Assembly (NCBI GenBank): GCA_944548615.1
Contig: OX155967.1
Coordinates: 7,178,049 to 7,242,048, forward strand
Source: Micropterix aruncella
Taxonomy: Eukaryota > Arthropoda > Insecta > Lepidoptera > Micropterigidae
Direction: 5' to 3'
Length of the DNA: 64,000 nt
Shown here: positions 12,153-23,720 of the stretch, piece after piece
Layout of the letters: the number at the start of each line of letters is the position of its first letter
Position numbering within the stretch: position 1 is the stretch's first letter
Program-made: the position numbers and the translations under genes
The notes under the pieces: model-generated
What the model was told of the DNA's origin: nothing
Database searches by the model: none
Seen by the model: only the letters and a program-made list of their open reading frames with translations

Positions 12153-12164
12153 AACGACTTCAGG
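12153..12164 (+). repeat. Target-site duplication, right copy (I-clade LINE)
   Basis: AACGACTTCAGG, an exact copy of 6338-6349. Confidence 0.9.
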
Positions 12165-12629
12165 GGTTCGCAGCAAGCGGTTTTCTGACAACGTAATCAT
12201 ACGACTAACACTTTTTAAATAATAAAAGTTATACAGTTACTAAGTGTGAATAGTGAGTAAGAATAGTGAGAATACAACGCATTAAACACGCTCGACTCAA
12301 TCACTTACGCAAATATACTGACCGGCGAAAATTCAACGTGATTTTGGCTCAACAAGGCATCTCTGTACCAAATTTCAAGCCTAAAAGTCGAATATCTCGA
12401 GATTGAAATATGACTAATGCGCCCGGACTGATTTCAACCAAAACAAAATCAACTTATGCCATGACCAAATGATGCCTGCATGACAAACTTCAGCTCAATC
12501 GGATTAAGCTTCATCTCGTTATTTAGCGCATTCACCTACTGTTCCTCCTCGTCGGCATGGAAATCAAATAGGTATTAACCATAGAGGGTAACAAAATAGA
12601 GAACGGGAGTGCGAAGGCGGGCTGTGAGC
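12165..12629. other. Unassigned
   Basis: No gene seen. Text such as CAAGCCTAAAAGTCGAATATCTCG near 12390 resembles decayed transposon DNA but was not assigned. Confidence 0.4.
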
Positions 12630-12834
12630 GAATGCGTACATCGAATGGAAAGAGATAGGGGCATATGAGACTCCCTATATCCTTGTCTAGTTGCGCATGC
12701 GCGTTTATCCATAGCAAAGCAGACTTATGGCCTCGAAGCGTTGCCATATGTACGTGTTTCTGTGGATGCACGACTATACAAGGATGGAGGGGGTAGTATA
12801 TGCTGCTGTCTCTTTCCATTCGCCTGACGCATTC
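12630..12834. mobile_element. Palindromic MITE, copy 1
   Basis: Imperfect inverted arms start GAATGCGTACATCGAATGGAAAG on the left and match the reverse of CTTTCCATTCGCCTGACGCATTC on the right. The centre holds GTTGCGCATGCGCG and a GGATGGAGGGGGTA stretch. The second copy at 33782-33994 matches throughout, including outside the arms (GGGAGT-CGAA-GCGGGCTGTGAG on the left, TCAGGCTGGTCA on the right). Non-autonomous, superfamily unknown. Confidence 0.7.
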
Positions 12835-12969
12835 TCAGGCTGGTCATGGGGTCTAGTAGTTATATGTCAATGGTATTAACCCTGCGTACGCCGACAGTGC
12901 GTATAGGCACTTTGCCTCGTTTGGGAGATCCGCGCGTAACCGTTTCGGCCGCCCCCCATATATATTATT

Positions 12970-14529
12970 CTAGCTGACTCGTGCCCACTTCGTTGGGCAG
13001 TAAAACTTTTTACTTGTGATGAAATTATGAGTGTGGTTCGGTTAGTACTGAGTGCTATGATTTATTTCCTGACTGCTGAAAGAAGGATTATATTTTTACT
13101 GCATATGTATATATGTATTTGCATGCCAATTTGACTATATTACCGTTATTTGTGAGTGTCTTCTTGTAAGTGTCTTATTTGTGAGTGTCTTATCTCTTTA
13201 ACCATTTATGCAGTAAAAGGGAAGTTATATGCAGTAAATAGGAAAAGTCTTTTGTTTTAAACACTTTAGACGATAAATTTACTTATTTTTATATGAATTC
13301 ATAATTGTTGATAATATGACCAATAAACATGACCTAACGATTCAAATTATTTTTTAATATAAAAAAACTACTTTTGGTGACTTAAATATAAAATTTAGAC
13401 ATATGCTGTCGCTGACTTTTTTGTAGGCATTACCAAGCTTTACAACTTTTCTCTAGAACTCAATCATATATATACTCCTTCCTCTGATCAATGCGCAGAA
13501 GCTGATTCTGAAGGTCATAAATAAAAAAAACCCTAGATACCCCTCAGCGAAACTCTATACAGAATATGGAGTACTTGATGTGAGGCAATTATTCATAAAA
13601 CAGTTACTAATTCAGTTTCACAGAATTAAGGATCAACAGGCAAAAAGCCAACAAATTAAAAACACAAGGCAAGCTACTGGGTCAAATTATAATATTCCGA
13701 TTGTAAAGTCTTCATTTGCGCAAAGGCATTTTTACTTCCTTGCGCCGAGGTTTTATAATAATTTAAATGAGAGTTATAAGAATGCAAGCAACTTAAATTC
13801 ATTCAAAATACTTATAAAGAAGTACCTGCTTGAAAGGGGTCCAATGTATGCTGAGTCTCAATTGCTCTCGCTAATAATTTAAGTTGTTTTATTAAATTAT
13901 ATATTACAAACTAATATCAAATCTCGTGTATTATTTGCTTATGTATATATAGGTGTAGGTATGTATATATATATATTTATGTATGTGTGTATGTATGTGT
14001 ATGTATATATGTATATATTCTTATGTATTATGCAATGCAACGTAAGTTCATAACATCAAAAGAGTCAGCTCATCGATACCATTGATTTTAAAAAATCAAT
14101 GTCGATACCTTTAAACAAAAAGCAGCATCCCTAGATACGGGTCTCTGACCTAGTTAGGAATGCCGATAGACATTTTCACCATAGGATGTGCTCAATCTCT
14201 CCCAACTCAACCATAGTATGTTAATGGTGTGTATATGACATAATTATAAAGTTATTGTAAATTAATAAATAAAAATAAAATAAAATATAACTCTCATCGT
14301 TAAAGCAGCGTTCGTAAGAAACGTTTTCATTCGACCGTTTTTCCTCCGACTTATTTTCCAAATCCGACTACCACGAAAAAGTCTTTTTCATTTTTCGGAT
14401 TAATATGACATGACACTCACAACTAACGTGGCTTTCTATTGGTAAATGAATTTTCAAAATCGGTTTAGTATATCCAGAGATTACTTCCTACAACCTCACA
14501 AACTTCACCTCTTTATAATATTAGTATGA
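12970..14529 (-). mobile_element. Non-autonomous Helitron, copy 1, with a nested LINE
   Basis: On the minus strand it starts TCATACTAATATTATAAAGAG and ends with the hairpin GCCCAACGAAGTGGGC-type text followed by GAGTCAGCTAG. Helitrons start with TC and end with CTRR after a short hairpin. The same body occurs uninterrupted at 21974-22640 and, in the other orientation, at 18789-19506. Relative to those copies this one carries about 820 bp of foreign DNA (about 13472-14290), a LINE 3' end. Confidence 0.85.
13472..14290 (+). mobile_element. LINE 3' fragment inserted in Helitron copy 1
   Basis: A 5'-truncated LINE. Coding text runs from about 13493 to 13882 in the plus frame and shows the end of a reverse-transcriptase protein: SFAQRHFYFLAPRFYNNL, then a FKILIKKYL tail, like the C-termini of CR1/Jockey-type LINEs. 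The 3' UTR contains TGTATATA-rich text and ends in an AATAAAAATAAAATAAAAT tail. Comparison with the empty site in Helitron copy 3 (ATCATATATCTCTCATCG near 22400) places the insertion at ATCATATAT / CTCTCATCG. Confidence 0.75.
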
Positions 14530-14788
14530 TAAATATATAATATACACGATTAACAAAATTAATTACTAGGTAACAAGAGCGAATTCATGAAAAAAACGAT
14601 ATTGTTCGTATTTATTCACAAAATCGACTAAAAAGTTGCGGGTAGTTTTTGCGCGCAAAGACTGGCTTCCCAGCGGTTAAGGCAGATGAGCTAACTCCTT
14701 TGTAGAAAACTTTGCTATAGTGCATACCCAGTTGCTTTTAATTGCCATTAAAATATCTTCAATGTGTTTAAGGTATTTTAAATTCACC
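14530..14788. other. Unassigned AT-rich
   Basis: No gene or recognisable element. Confidence 0.4.
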
Positions 14789-14815
14789 ACGACGGCAGTA
14801 TAGTACTGCCGTCGT
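14789..14815. repeat. Hairpin at left end of CACAGTA MITE
   Basis: ACGACGGCAGTA and TACTGCCGTCGT flank the 3-base loop TAG. The right half is the MITE's own left end; the left half looks like an extra inverted copy of the same tip. Confidence 0.75.
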
Positions 14816-15569
14816 AAATGAAAACACAGTAACTTGAAAAAAGACGTTTTGAAAAAACCGCGGTCAAAGTTCAGTTGTTAAATATTTGTTTTCATGAACA
14901 AAGTAATCAATATAGATTATTTCTTTTATTCTTTAAATGTTAAAAAATGGTTAGAACTTCAATTCTGCATAAAAAAATATATATTAAATTATAATTGTTT
15001 AATTTATTAAATTGGATATTGTGTTCTTAATTAGGAAAATAATTTGATAAATTTTATATTTTTAAGCTATAACGCCGTAATTGAGTGGTTACTGTGTTAC
15101 AGATAAATTTTACCCATTATTGTGTTCTAACAATGTAAAATCAAAATATATATTTTTAAATAAATAAAAAACTGCATGCACTTTAAACACAGTAATTTAG
15201 ATACTGTGATTAATTCGTGTATTAATAAATTAACTTTTACCAAAATTTTACCTAAAACCACAGTATCTGAAGAAGCCGTGTTGTAACCAAACAAAAATAT
15301 TTCTTAAATGCTTATAAGTATTAAAAAAGATCACAGTCAATAATAGGTTACTGTATTTTAACTTAAAAAAATATACATACTGTGTTTTTTATTTTAAATA
15401 TTCAGGTTTTATTTTAAATACTGTGTTTTTATCTAAGGTATCTCGGTAACTATCCATCAACAGACAAACCGAAAAATTTGCCTTATAGTACTCCAACCCG
15501 TGATTTTAAAGAACCAAACTTGTATAAACACAGTAAATGAAGTTACTGTGTTTTCATTTTCGACGACAG
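14806..15569. mobile_element. TA-flanked MITE with CACAGTA motifs
   Basis: About 764 bp between TA dinucleotides (14804-14805 and 15570-15571). The ends are inverted repeats of about 32 bp: CTGCCGTCGTAAATGAAAAC... on the left and, on the minus strand, CTGTCGTCGAAAATGAAAAC... on the right, both running into ACACAGTAACTT. A TA duplication suits the Tc1/mariner superfamily. There is no coding frame. The heptamer CACAGTA or its reverse TACTGTG occurs nine times. Confidence 0.75.
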
Positions 15570-15571
15570 TA

Positions 15572-17220
15572 TACTCTGTAAAATATTTGTTCTCCGTCTA
15601 TAAACAAGTGAGATATAGACGTTTAAAGAAGCGTCAAACGCCTATATTTAGGTACGAAAAGTTAGTTTTTTAGAAGCCATATTAAACATCTATTTGGATG
15701 TATGTTAGTTCAGTTTTCTAAAAAAAATATGACAGAGTTATCAGTTAATTTATGCAGTTTAATAAATTTAACAACATGTGTTCGCGTTTAAGCATACCTA
15801 TAAGCAAATACGTATAAGCTATACATACCTATAATCAATACCTCTAAGCGAACACTGGCAACATTAGGCATTGACATGACCAAACCATTTTACATGATCA
15901 CGTTATACTTTCTGCTAGATCAGTGATTCCTAAAGTGGTCTATATGGACCCCTAGGAGTCAATTTCGAATTGCAGGGGTTCATGTCAGCGATAAAAAAAC
16001 AGAGTGGAAGAGATGTAAATGGGGGTTCACATTATCTTACCCCATCTAGACAGGTCATCATGAACTTTTAGCGATCAGTAAATGTCATATTACTTCTATA
16101 GCAGATTGTGTGTAACAGCATAGTATTTTTAAACATATAATTATAACAATAAACAAACACGTGCCTCACAAGTATCATGGAAGAAAATCAACACTCAGCT
16201 CAAATTGCATCACTAATCGATTGAGGAGGCAAGCGCACGTGACTAACGATGTGCGAGTGAGATATGTGAAAAAATTGCACTTAAATGGGTGTCCTTGCAA
16301 GCGGGTAGAATAGACGCATCACATAAATGAGCAAGCGAGATAGTGCTACATGAGCAGTTAGGTGTGACTTTCTCAAATGCTTCATCTTTCAAGGTCGTGG
16401 ACGCTCAGAAATGAACAACCAAAAATTGCACTACTTTTTACAACTTTCCGCTTTGTCAAGAACCCTGTGTAAGTGATAAGTACTGTGCCAGCTGTCAAAA
16501 ATACATCTAAAGTTAGTAAGTTTAGGAAACTTCAGTATAATGCAGGCAGTGGAGGGGGTCTACGGAGAATGGATAGGTAGAAACCTCTGTGCTAGATGTA
16601 TAGGTACCTCGCAATTTAAGCTACGCTCAAAATCGCTGCCACGTGATTCGATAATACAATTCGATAATAGTTAATCGAATGCTATGTATATTATATTTTT
16701 AAGTTTTTATATCTCTGTATTTAAAGACCTGCAGGTTAAGCGGCTTAACTGATTGACAGTTGAAATACAGACTCCTGAGAAATCAAGTAATCGGTGTGAT
16801 TTACGAAAAGCTCAAATCATTTCAAAAATGTTCAAAAATATTTAAAAATTATAAAATGCTTAAAAGTTTGAAAATGTGCCCTGCTGACATGGGATACATA
16901 TTGTACTTTGAAACATAGACCCCAGGTGGGTTGAAGTAAGCGTTGTAATTCATAAAAAGTACAAAAAAATATCAAAAGATATTCAGCTCAAAAAAGTACA
17001 AACGACAAACTAATACCAAATCTATTATATTGATATGTGCCCTGCAGGCTATGAAAAACTTTTAAATTTGAAACATAAAATAAAAATCAGTTACCCCAAG
17101 ACTTGGCGCTAGTAACATTGTCCGACGAAACTTAATTATTTTTGTTTTTTGCCAATTTTTTGATTAAAAGTTGTTTTTTTGCTCGTACTGAGTCACGCAC
17201 TACTAGGTTGTCACTAATTT
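15572..17220. other. Unassigned
   Basis: No gene supported. Around 16840-17100 two passages resemble each other (GTGCCCTGC...TTGAAACATA at about 16877-16917 and 17037-17069), suggesting an old internal repeat. The rest is AT-rich. Confidence 0.4.
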
Positions 17221-17573
17221 TATTTTATTTTATTCTGGAACCAAACAGAACTACATACAATGCAATAAAAACCTATTTAAAAGTGACAGAAATCCATTAA
17301 TGTGATTCCGAATATAAAGTATACAAAATGAACGCAATATAATTTTATATTGTTTTCGCTTGAAAATGGGGGGAATAAGGATGGGAAGTGAGGTGAAAGG
17401 AAGAGACAAAATAGATAAAAATATATTATGTATGTATATAAATATATTTATATTTAATTTCAGGTATGATATATAGGTATTATAATTAATATACTTGAGA
17501 TGAAATTATGTCCATGAACTAAATTAAATGAAATATAATATGTATAAATGTTTTGTGATCATCTAGATAGACT

Positions 17574-18305
17574 TTAGATTTTTTTTATTGAGTTCTTAAA
17601 AGAGGTTTTTGATGAGTGTAATATGTCCACACTTAAAAAGTCTGTATTATATCCATAGATGTATTATACTACCATATACGGTATACGTTACGTTACGTTA
17701 TACGGTAGTATAATACATCTATGATTATATCTAAGACACGCTCTGTATAGAAATGCATTTTGAGATGCATTGGTTTTCACTACAGGGAGATGAAATAGTC
17801 GATGCGATCGAACAGGGCGGGGAGGAACATAAAATTCAATGCGCTCCAAAATCGCGTTCGCATCGATGGAATTATTTACCAACTCATGCAAGAATACGGA
17901 ATCGATCGAGACTCTACGGCTCTCCAATGACATTAACTTGTGGGCTTTTAAGGATTCCTCATAGGAGCTGGGCTTAGTGAAAGAAGTGAAATTTAATCGC
18001 TTCACAAATCTTTTTTGTATCGATTCGATCCGCGATATGTAAGTCAAATATTAGGGATTCCAGACCACTGATGCAAATTCCAACTGACTTCTTACATAGG
18101 AATTATAGAGGGTTTTAAGCGTGTTAGTGGATTTGAATACCGATGATACCCTTAGAATAAAACCTAGTAATTTATATGCTTTTCTAATAATATTATCGAT
18201 GTGTTCAGCGAATAGCATTTTCGTGTCAAGTGTAATCCCAAGATCTCGCACCGCTGATTCTCTTCCAACTATAGCGCCATTCAAGTTGTAGTCAAACATT
18301 ATATT
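17574..18305 (-). pseudogene. LINE reverse transcriptase, C-terminal part
   Basis: Shows the end of the reverse transcriptase and its downstream region: VRDLGITLDTKMLF, LKTLYNSYVRSQLEFASVVWNP, then RIESIQKRFVKRL, typical of CR1/Jockey-type LINEs. One in-frame TAA (18051-18053) breaks it. Near the C-terminus, after LRYN, a 70-bp hairpin plus an 8-bp duplication adds 78 bp (26 codons) and a stop. Beyond it the frame resumes with TDFLSVDILHSSK and ends with the TAA at 17574-17576. Catalytic motifs are absent. Confidence 0.75.
17654..17723. mobile_element. 70-bp hairpin element with 8-bp target duplication
   Basis: Perfect 20-bp inverted ends, CATAGATGTATTATACTACC at 17654-17673 and its reverse complement at 17704-17723, with a 30-bp middle containing GTTACGTTACGTTA. 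It is flanked by ATTATATC on both sides (17646-17653 and 17724-17731). An 8-bp duplication is typical of hAT and P superfamily transposons. It is inserted in LINE coding sequence, which gives the pre-insertion context. Confidence 0.85.
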
Positions 18306-18330
18306 AGTATTTTTTCTGGAGTATGTGTAA

Positions 18331-18788
18331 TCAAAAACTCACTCTGTATAATCAAGGATAATCTGCATATTAGGAGCGAAATGCAGAAGCGAACACAAAT
18401 AAACCATACGTTTTCGACATTCTCTTTAAGATTTTGTGGGTGGGTGTTAGGCTTCGCCATAATGAAAATGGAACGGGCACCAGTCTCGTCTCGTTGTTTG
18501 AGTCGCTTTTATCAAATTGCCGCATTGGTTTATAACGTAAGTTTAAATTCTCCTCGGGCCTCTTTGCTTTTTGGCATATTTGAAACGCAAGAACAAAGAA
18601 CGTCTGAAACAGTGTCATCTCAATGACGAAGATTTAGTAAGGCTTATTAGCATTGTAATACTGTGATGCTTTTCTCGCCATCGTGGAAAATTTAACCACA
18701 AGGGGTAAAAGGGTGCAAAATGTTTGCATTTGCCTTACTTATTATCTAAGAAAGTGTTACCACATTACTAAGTACATTGTTAATATTA
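18331..18788. other. Unassigned
   Basis: No recognised element. Text near 18735-18788 (TGTTACCACATTACTAAGTACATTG) resembles text after the next Helitron (19590-19626), so an older repeat was split by that insertion. Confidence 0.45.
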
Positions 18789-19506
18789 TCTATACTAATA
18801 TTATAAAGAGGTAAAGTTTGTGACGTTGTAGGAAGTAATCTATGGATCTACTGAACCGATTTTGAAAATTCTTTTACCAATGGAAAGCCACATTATTTGT
18901 GAGTGTCATAGGCTATATATTAATTCGAAAAATGAAAATATTTTTACGTGGTAGTCTGATTTGCAAAGTAAGTCGGAGAATAAGCGGTCGAACGAAAACG
19001 TTTCTAACTAACGCTGCCCTAACAATGAGAGATATATGATTAAGTTCTAGAGAAAAGTTGTAGAGCTTGATAATTCTTACAAAAAACTCAACGACAGTAT
19101 ATGTCTAAATTTTTATATTTAAGTCACAAAAAGTAGTATTTTATATTTAAAAAATAATTTAAGTCGTTAGGTCATGTTTATTGGTCATATTATCAACAAT
19201 TATGAATTCTTATCAAAATAAGTAAATTTATCGTCTCAAGCGTTTAAAACAAAAGACTTTTCCCTTTTACTGCATATAATTTCCCTTTTACTGCATAAAT
19301 AGTTAGAGAGATAATACGCTCACAAATAAGACACTCACAAGAAGACACTCACCAATAACGGTATTATCGTCAAATTGGCATGCAAATACATACATACATA
19401 TATGCAGAAAATTATAACCCTTCTTTTGGCAGTCAGGAAATAAATCATAGCACTCATTACTAACCGAACCACACTCCGCGCAACGAAGTGGGCACGGGTC
19501 AGCTAG
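18789..19506 (+). mobile_element. Non-autonomous Helitron, copy 2
   Basis: Starts TCTATACTAATATTATAAAG after an A and ends with GGGCACGGGTCAGCTAG before a T, so it sits between A and T as Helitrons do. The body matches copies 1 and 3. The terminal stem in this copy is partly degenerate (GCGCAACGAAGTGGGC). No coding capacity: it relies on proteins supplied by an autonomous Helitron. Confidence 0.88.
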
Positions 19507-19739
19507 TATATTATAAAGTATTACCATATTATATGAGACCATACTATGGTAGTAAGACTATAATATTACTTTATAAGCGTTACCATATTACTATTACAAC
19601 AGAAAGATAATATTACTAAGTACATTGAATAATAGTAAGGCCATATTACTAAATACTTATTGCGGTCTATTGTAATAGTGAGACTATATTACTTACTACA
19701 TTGATGGGTGTCAATTACTACAGGCAAACCCGCCAATCC
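19507..19739. other. TTA/TAC-rich repeat around Helitron
   Basis: Short words such as ACCATATTAC and AAGTACATTG recur here and just before 18789. Probably the remainder of an older element. Confidence 0.4.
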
Positions 19740-19985
19740 AGAGTTGTAAGGACATCGTGCCATTCTGTCTCTCATGGATTGAACGTAATGACCTAATGGA
19801 CTAAAATATTCATAGTCAAGCTACGCCAGCAGCCCGTAAGAGACCAACGCCTTACAGCGAAATACTGGGAATTGCACACAGCGGGATAACCTCACGCCCC
19901 TGCTACCAGATTTAGAAGATTTTTTTTGTTCTGTTGTCTGGTCACGGATTCGAGCCGCTTCACAGTGCCACGAATGTATGGGGGA
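19740..19985 (+). repeat. Family A repeat, diverged partial copy
   Basis: Keeps TCTGTCTCTCATGGATTGAACG, AGCCCGTAAGAGACCAACGCC, TTACAGCGAAATACTGGG and GGTCACGGATTCGAGCCGCTT in family order. It is AT-drifted and lacks the second half. Confidence 0.6.
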
Positions 19986-21199
19986 GAGGGACAAAAATCA
20001 TAACTCAATATGTATGCTGTAAGAAAATATATATTGTTTGCAATAATATAAATGTTGTCCAAAGCTATCATTCCTTAGCTTCTATAAACTTATTATATTA
20101 GTTTATTATTTAATATTACATTTTTAATGTTTAAAATAACAACATAATTCAAAATGTTCATATTGCCAGCAGTATTCATGGCATATATACACATTTTCGA
20201 TTTATAAAACTGTCGAAATCTATAAGTCAGAGGTCGACAACATATACATTTTTATTACATGCTACCATCCCATATATTTCTGTTTTTTATATTATTTTCT
20301 AGAGTATTTTAGGTTCAAGTGGCCGATAACTGGCCTAATTTAGTTAAGTTAGCATAGAATTACATTAAAAAAAAACAAAAACCTGAGTCAATCAAAAAAA
20401 CGTTTTGAGAATAATTAAAAAAACGTCAACCTGAGTCGGAAGAATCTTCATCGCTACTTGTTCCTTCATTAAGATCTATCCCTATCTTGTACGACGATGA
20501 AGGATTTTCCAATGGTTTGAGATACTTCTGAACCTCTTCATCCACTCTAACGGTTTTCCTAGTGGTTATTTTTCTTATTAATGAGATAAGAGGTTCAGAA
20601 GTCAACAGAAGAACCCTTATCAAGTCTTAAATCTGATGACTTAAATCATTAAAAGAATTGATGAATTCGTCTTTCAAATGTGTTTTTCTTACGATACAAA
20701 TAATTAATGTATGAAAATAGCGTCTTTCAAACGTGCCTTTCACAGGTGCAAAAATTAATTCACACGAACAATCCCCCTCCTAGGCAACAAGCATCAAGAC
20801 TTGCGGATATAAAAGCGCATACATTTAGCATTATAAATACTCTCGTCGATCGTATCAACGGTAGGCCATCTCTCTTCTACGAGTATTAGCTTCTTATAAT
20901 ATTTAAATGGTCTAAATATCAAAACTGTGTTCAATCTACCATATGTTCGCCGAGGTAACAAAACTCCTACAACTGTTCGGTTTTGGACATATCGACAACG
21001 CACGATAGCCAGATATGCCACATACATACACCTAGGCCAAGATTAAAAACATTATTACTTATTTACGTCAAACGTCGAATTTTGTTCCTATTTGACTAGG
21101 CTATGCGCCGATGTTCAGGATCCAAACTTTCGACAGAATCCGAAGTGGCATCCTTCAAGTTCTCACCGGTACGGTACGGTGATCTACATATATTATGCA
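19986..21199. other. Unassigned, with a 15-bp inverted repeat
   Basis: No gene recognised. Exact inverted repeats ACTTCTGAACCTCTT (20524-20538) and its complement (20588-20602) lie within a short minus-strand frame at 20426-20623 ending in an acidic, serine-rich stretch. I cannot assign that frame to a family. The region 20700-21040 has another anonymous minus frame (LLPRRTYGRLNTV). Confidence 0.35.
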
Positions 21200-21960
21200 A
21201 AAACAATATTTATTTATTTATTTCATTTTATTTATTTAGTAATTTACAATTATCTACAGTAAATGGAAATATACAATTATAATATCATAGCCGAGAATCC
21301 AGTAGCAAAAAACTGATAACATGTTCCCAGTGATCCTATTTTAATGTCGCCTAATTAGGCAGTAGCCTGTTCTAGGGCGGACATTTATATATATATTATG
21401 AACCAATATATAAAAAAATGTAATGTATAACATAGAAAATGTAGTAATGTAGAATAAAGAAATTCTTACAAGCTGGAAAATCAAATATAAAATTGATAAT
21501 ATAAAAGTAAAATTGATAATAAAAAATTGTTAACCATAACAAAATCATAAAAAAGGCAAATCGCTAGTATTTAGATAATCATAATTGCTTAAGAATAGAA
21601 TGAGATAATCAAACCTTATTATAAAAATAAAACATTAGTAAAAAAATAAATAAAATGGGAATTAAAATACAAGAGGAGATAAAAGATTTAAAATTGTTGA
21701 CCATAGAATAATCATAATAAAAAAATATTTACAAATAAAAAGGGTGTAAGTTATTATTATTGTTTATAATCCAGTAATATAATGAAACCAAATTATAGAA
21801 AAAAAAAGGTAAAAAAATGAAAATGAGATTTTTATGAGTACCTACATATATGAGTATTAAAATAATCATTAAATAAAAGAAAGCGTCGCAATGGTAAAAG
21901 CTATAACAAAGAGCAATAAAGTCATGACAAGATAAATATTATAAAACCGATTTCATTACA
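21200..21960 (-). mobile_element. Probable LINE 3' region
   Basis: On the minus strand the text GTCCGCCCTAGAACAGGCTA precedes AT-rich DNA ending in an AAATAAATAAATAAAT tail at about 21209-21230. A related passage (CCACCCTAGAACGGGCTAG) lies on the minus strand near 49660. It has the look of a LINE 3' UTR, but no protein remnant is visible. Confidence 0.4.
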
Positions 21961-21973
21961 AATTTATATTTAA

Positions 21974-22640
21974 CTAGCTGACCCGTGCCTACTTCGTTGG
22001 GCGGTTAAACTTTTTACTTGTGATGAAATTATGAGTGTGGTTCGGTTAGTAGGTACTATGATTATGATTAGTGCTATGATTTATCTCCTGACTGCCAAAA
22101 AAGTGTTATATTTTTACTGCATATATATGTATGTATTTGAATGCCAATTTGACTATATTACCGTTATTTGTGAGTGTTTTATCTCTTTAACCATTTATGC
22201 AGTAAAAGGGAAAAGCCTTTTGTTTTAAAAACTATTCATAATTGTTGATTATGACCAATCAACATGACCTAACGATTTAAATTATTTTTCCATATAAAAA
22301 AAATACTTTTTGTGACTTAAACATAAAATTTAGACATATGCTATCGCTGACTTTTTTGTAGGCATTACCAAGCTCTACAACCTTTCTCTAGGACTTAATC
22401 ATATATCTCTCATCGTTAAAGCAGCGTTCGTAAGAAAAATTTTCATTCGACCGTGTTTTCTCCGACTTACTTTGCAAATCCAACTACCACGAAAAAGTCT
22501 TTTCATTTTTCTATAGCCTATGATACTCACAAATAACATGGATTTCTATTAGTAAAAGAATTTTCAAAATCGGTTCAGTAGATCCAGAGATTACTTCCTA
22601 CAACCTCACAAACTTTACCTCTTTATAATATTAGTATAGA
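21974..22640 (-). mobile_element. Non-autonomous Helitron, copy 3
   Basis: On the minus strand it begins TCTATACTAATATTATAAAG (after A) and ends GCCCAACGAAGTAGGCACGGGTCAGCTAG-type text (before T). About 667 bp, uninterrupted, and so the empty-site reference for the LINE in copy 1. No coding capacity. Confidence 0.88.
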
Positions 22641-23179
22641 TAACCATTACATACATACATACATATATCTCTACAGAGATATGATTCATAAAAAGTACTG
22701 CCTCTTTTTTCAGCTAGCAAGTAATTGTGACAGATTTTCTGAAACGGCGCCGAATATTTTATTTAGTTCGATATTCGAAGGCTTGAAGATAAGGCTTCGA
22801 CGGCCCGCCCTAGCGACAGAGAAGAATGATCCAGCAGGAGGGCGGAGAGAAAGAGAGGGGAAAGCTCGAGGCGAAATATTCGAGTATGCCAGGGAGAAAA
22901 TTATTCAAATTTTCAAGCACCTTGCCACGGAAATGCAAATATATGTATGAGATGCTATCGAAAAGGCCTTGAATATCTTTAAAAATATTGGTATGTAGAG
23001 CACGCCAAAATGATCGGAAATTATCATTCACTCTAAATGATTGACTAATTATCTACCACTCAGATGAGATTAAATTTGATGGTACACTTAGAAAAGTATA
23101 ACCGTTGCTACAATAATACACGGAAATACACGGAAATACACAGGTTTTAACAAGGATTACCTATATGACTCGGACTGTG
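22641..23179. other. Unassigned
   Basis: An AG-rich stretch (GGAGGGCGGAGAGAAAGAGAGGGG, about 22838-22861) and a short triplication of CACGGAAATA near 23118-23142. No gene seen. Confidence 0.4.
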
Positions 23180-23720
23180 ATCCATACGTATGAATTAACA
23201 TGACGCGTAACGATGTTGGCCACATGCCCGTAAGAGGCCAATGCCTTGTCCGCGAGATAAACAGGTGGGTTACCCAGCGGGCTTACACTCACGCCCTTAC
23301 TTCCAATTGCGACCAGATTACTCCGGTCTCTAGATTGGTTACGAGTTCGAGGTCGCTTGCGCGGTCCTCTCCCTTACGAAGCGGTGAAACGGTGTATACC
23401 GAATCTATCGCGGACCACGGCATCCTTTGCCCGGTTGTTCACCCAGGATCGGGTAGCCGACGGTCGTTTCAAGAGAGTCGCCGTAAGGTCCGCAACCATC
23501 CCCGCTCTATAGAAAACAGTACTGCTTCCAGACACCCCCGACTGTTAGTCAGAGTGTACAATCGATTGGCTTACGCCGGACGGAGCGCAGACCGTCCACA
23601 GCAGAGCGCAGACCGGGCTCGCACTTCATGCATGGAGGCCTCCGGATGGTTGTTGACCCGGGAGTGTGACCAACCTTGGCCTTCGAACAATGGGTCTTCG
23701 TGGCCAACAAGGGCCAATTA
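23180..23720 (+). repeat. Family A repeat
   Basis: Long copy starting within the unit and running to its end. Landmarks GCCCGTAAGAGGCCAATGCC, GAGTTCGAGGTCGCTTGCGCG, CGCGGACCACGGCATCCTTTG, TCGATTGGCTTACGCCGGAC, GGTTGTTGACCCGGGAGTGTG. Near the end GCGCAGACCG is locally duplicated. A 173-residue open frame spans it but is not conserved in other copies. Confidence 0.7.

Larger units (their letters stand above)
17221..18330 (-). mobile_element. 5'-truncated LINE with AAAAT tail
   Basis: Minus-strand LINE remnant: coding text from about 18330 down to 17574, then a 3' UTR ending in an AATAAAATAAAATAAAAT tail at about 17221-17240. It carries a 70-bp hairpin insertion (17654-17723). Confidence 0.75.

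Noticed and set aside
20426..20623. Transposase fragment with acidic C-terminus
   Set aside because: No motif of any transposase family could be seen; the inverted repeat inside is noted as a feature of the region only.
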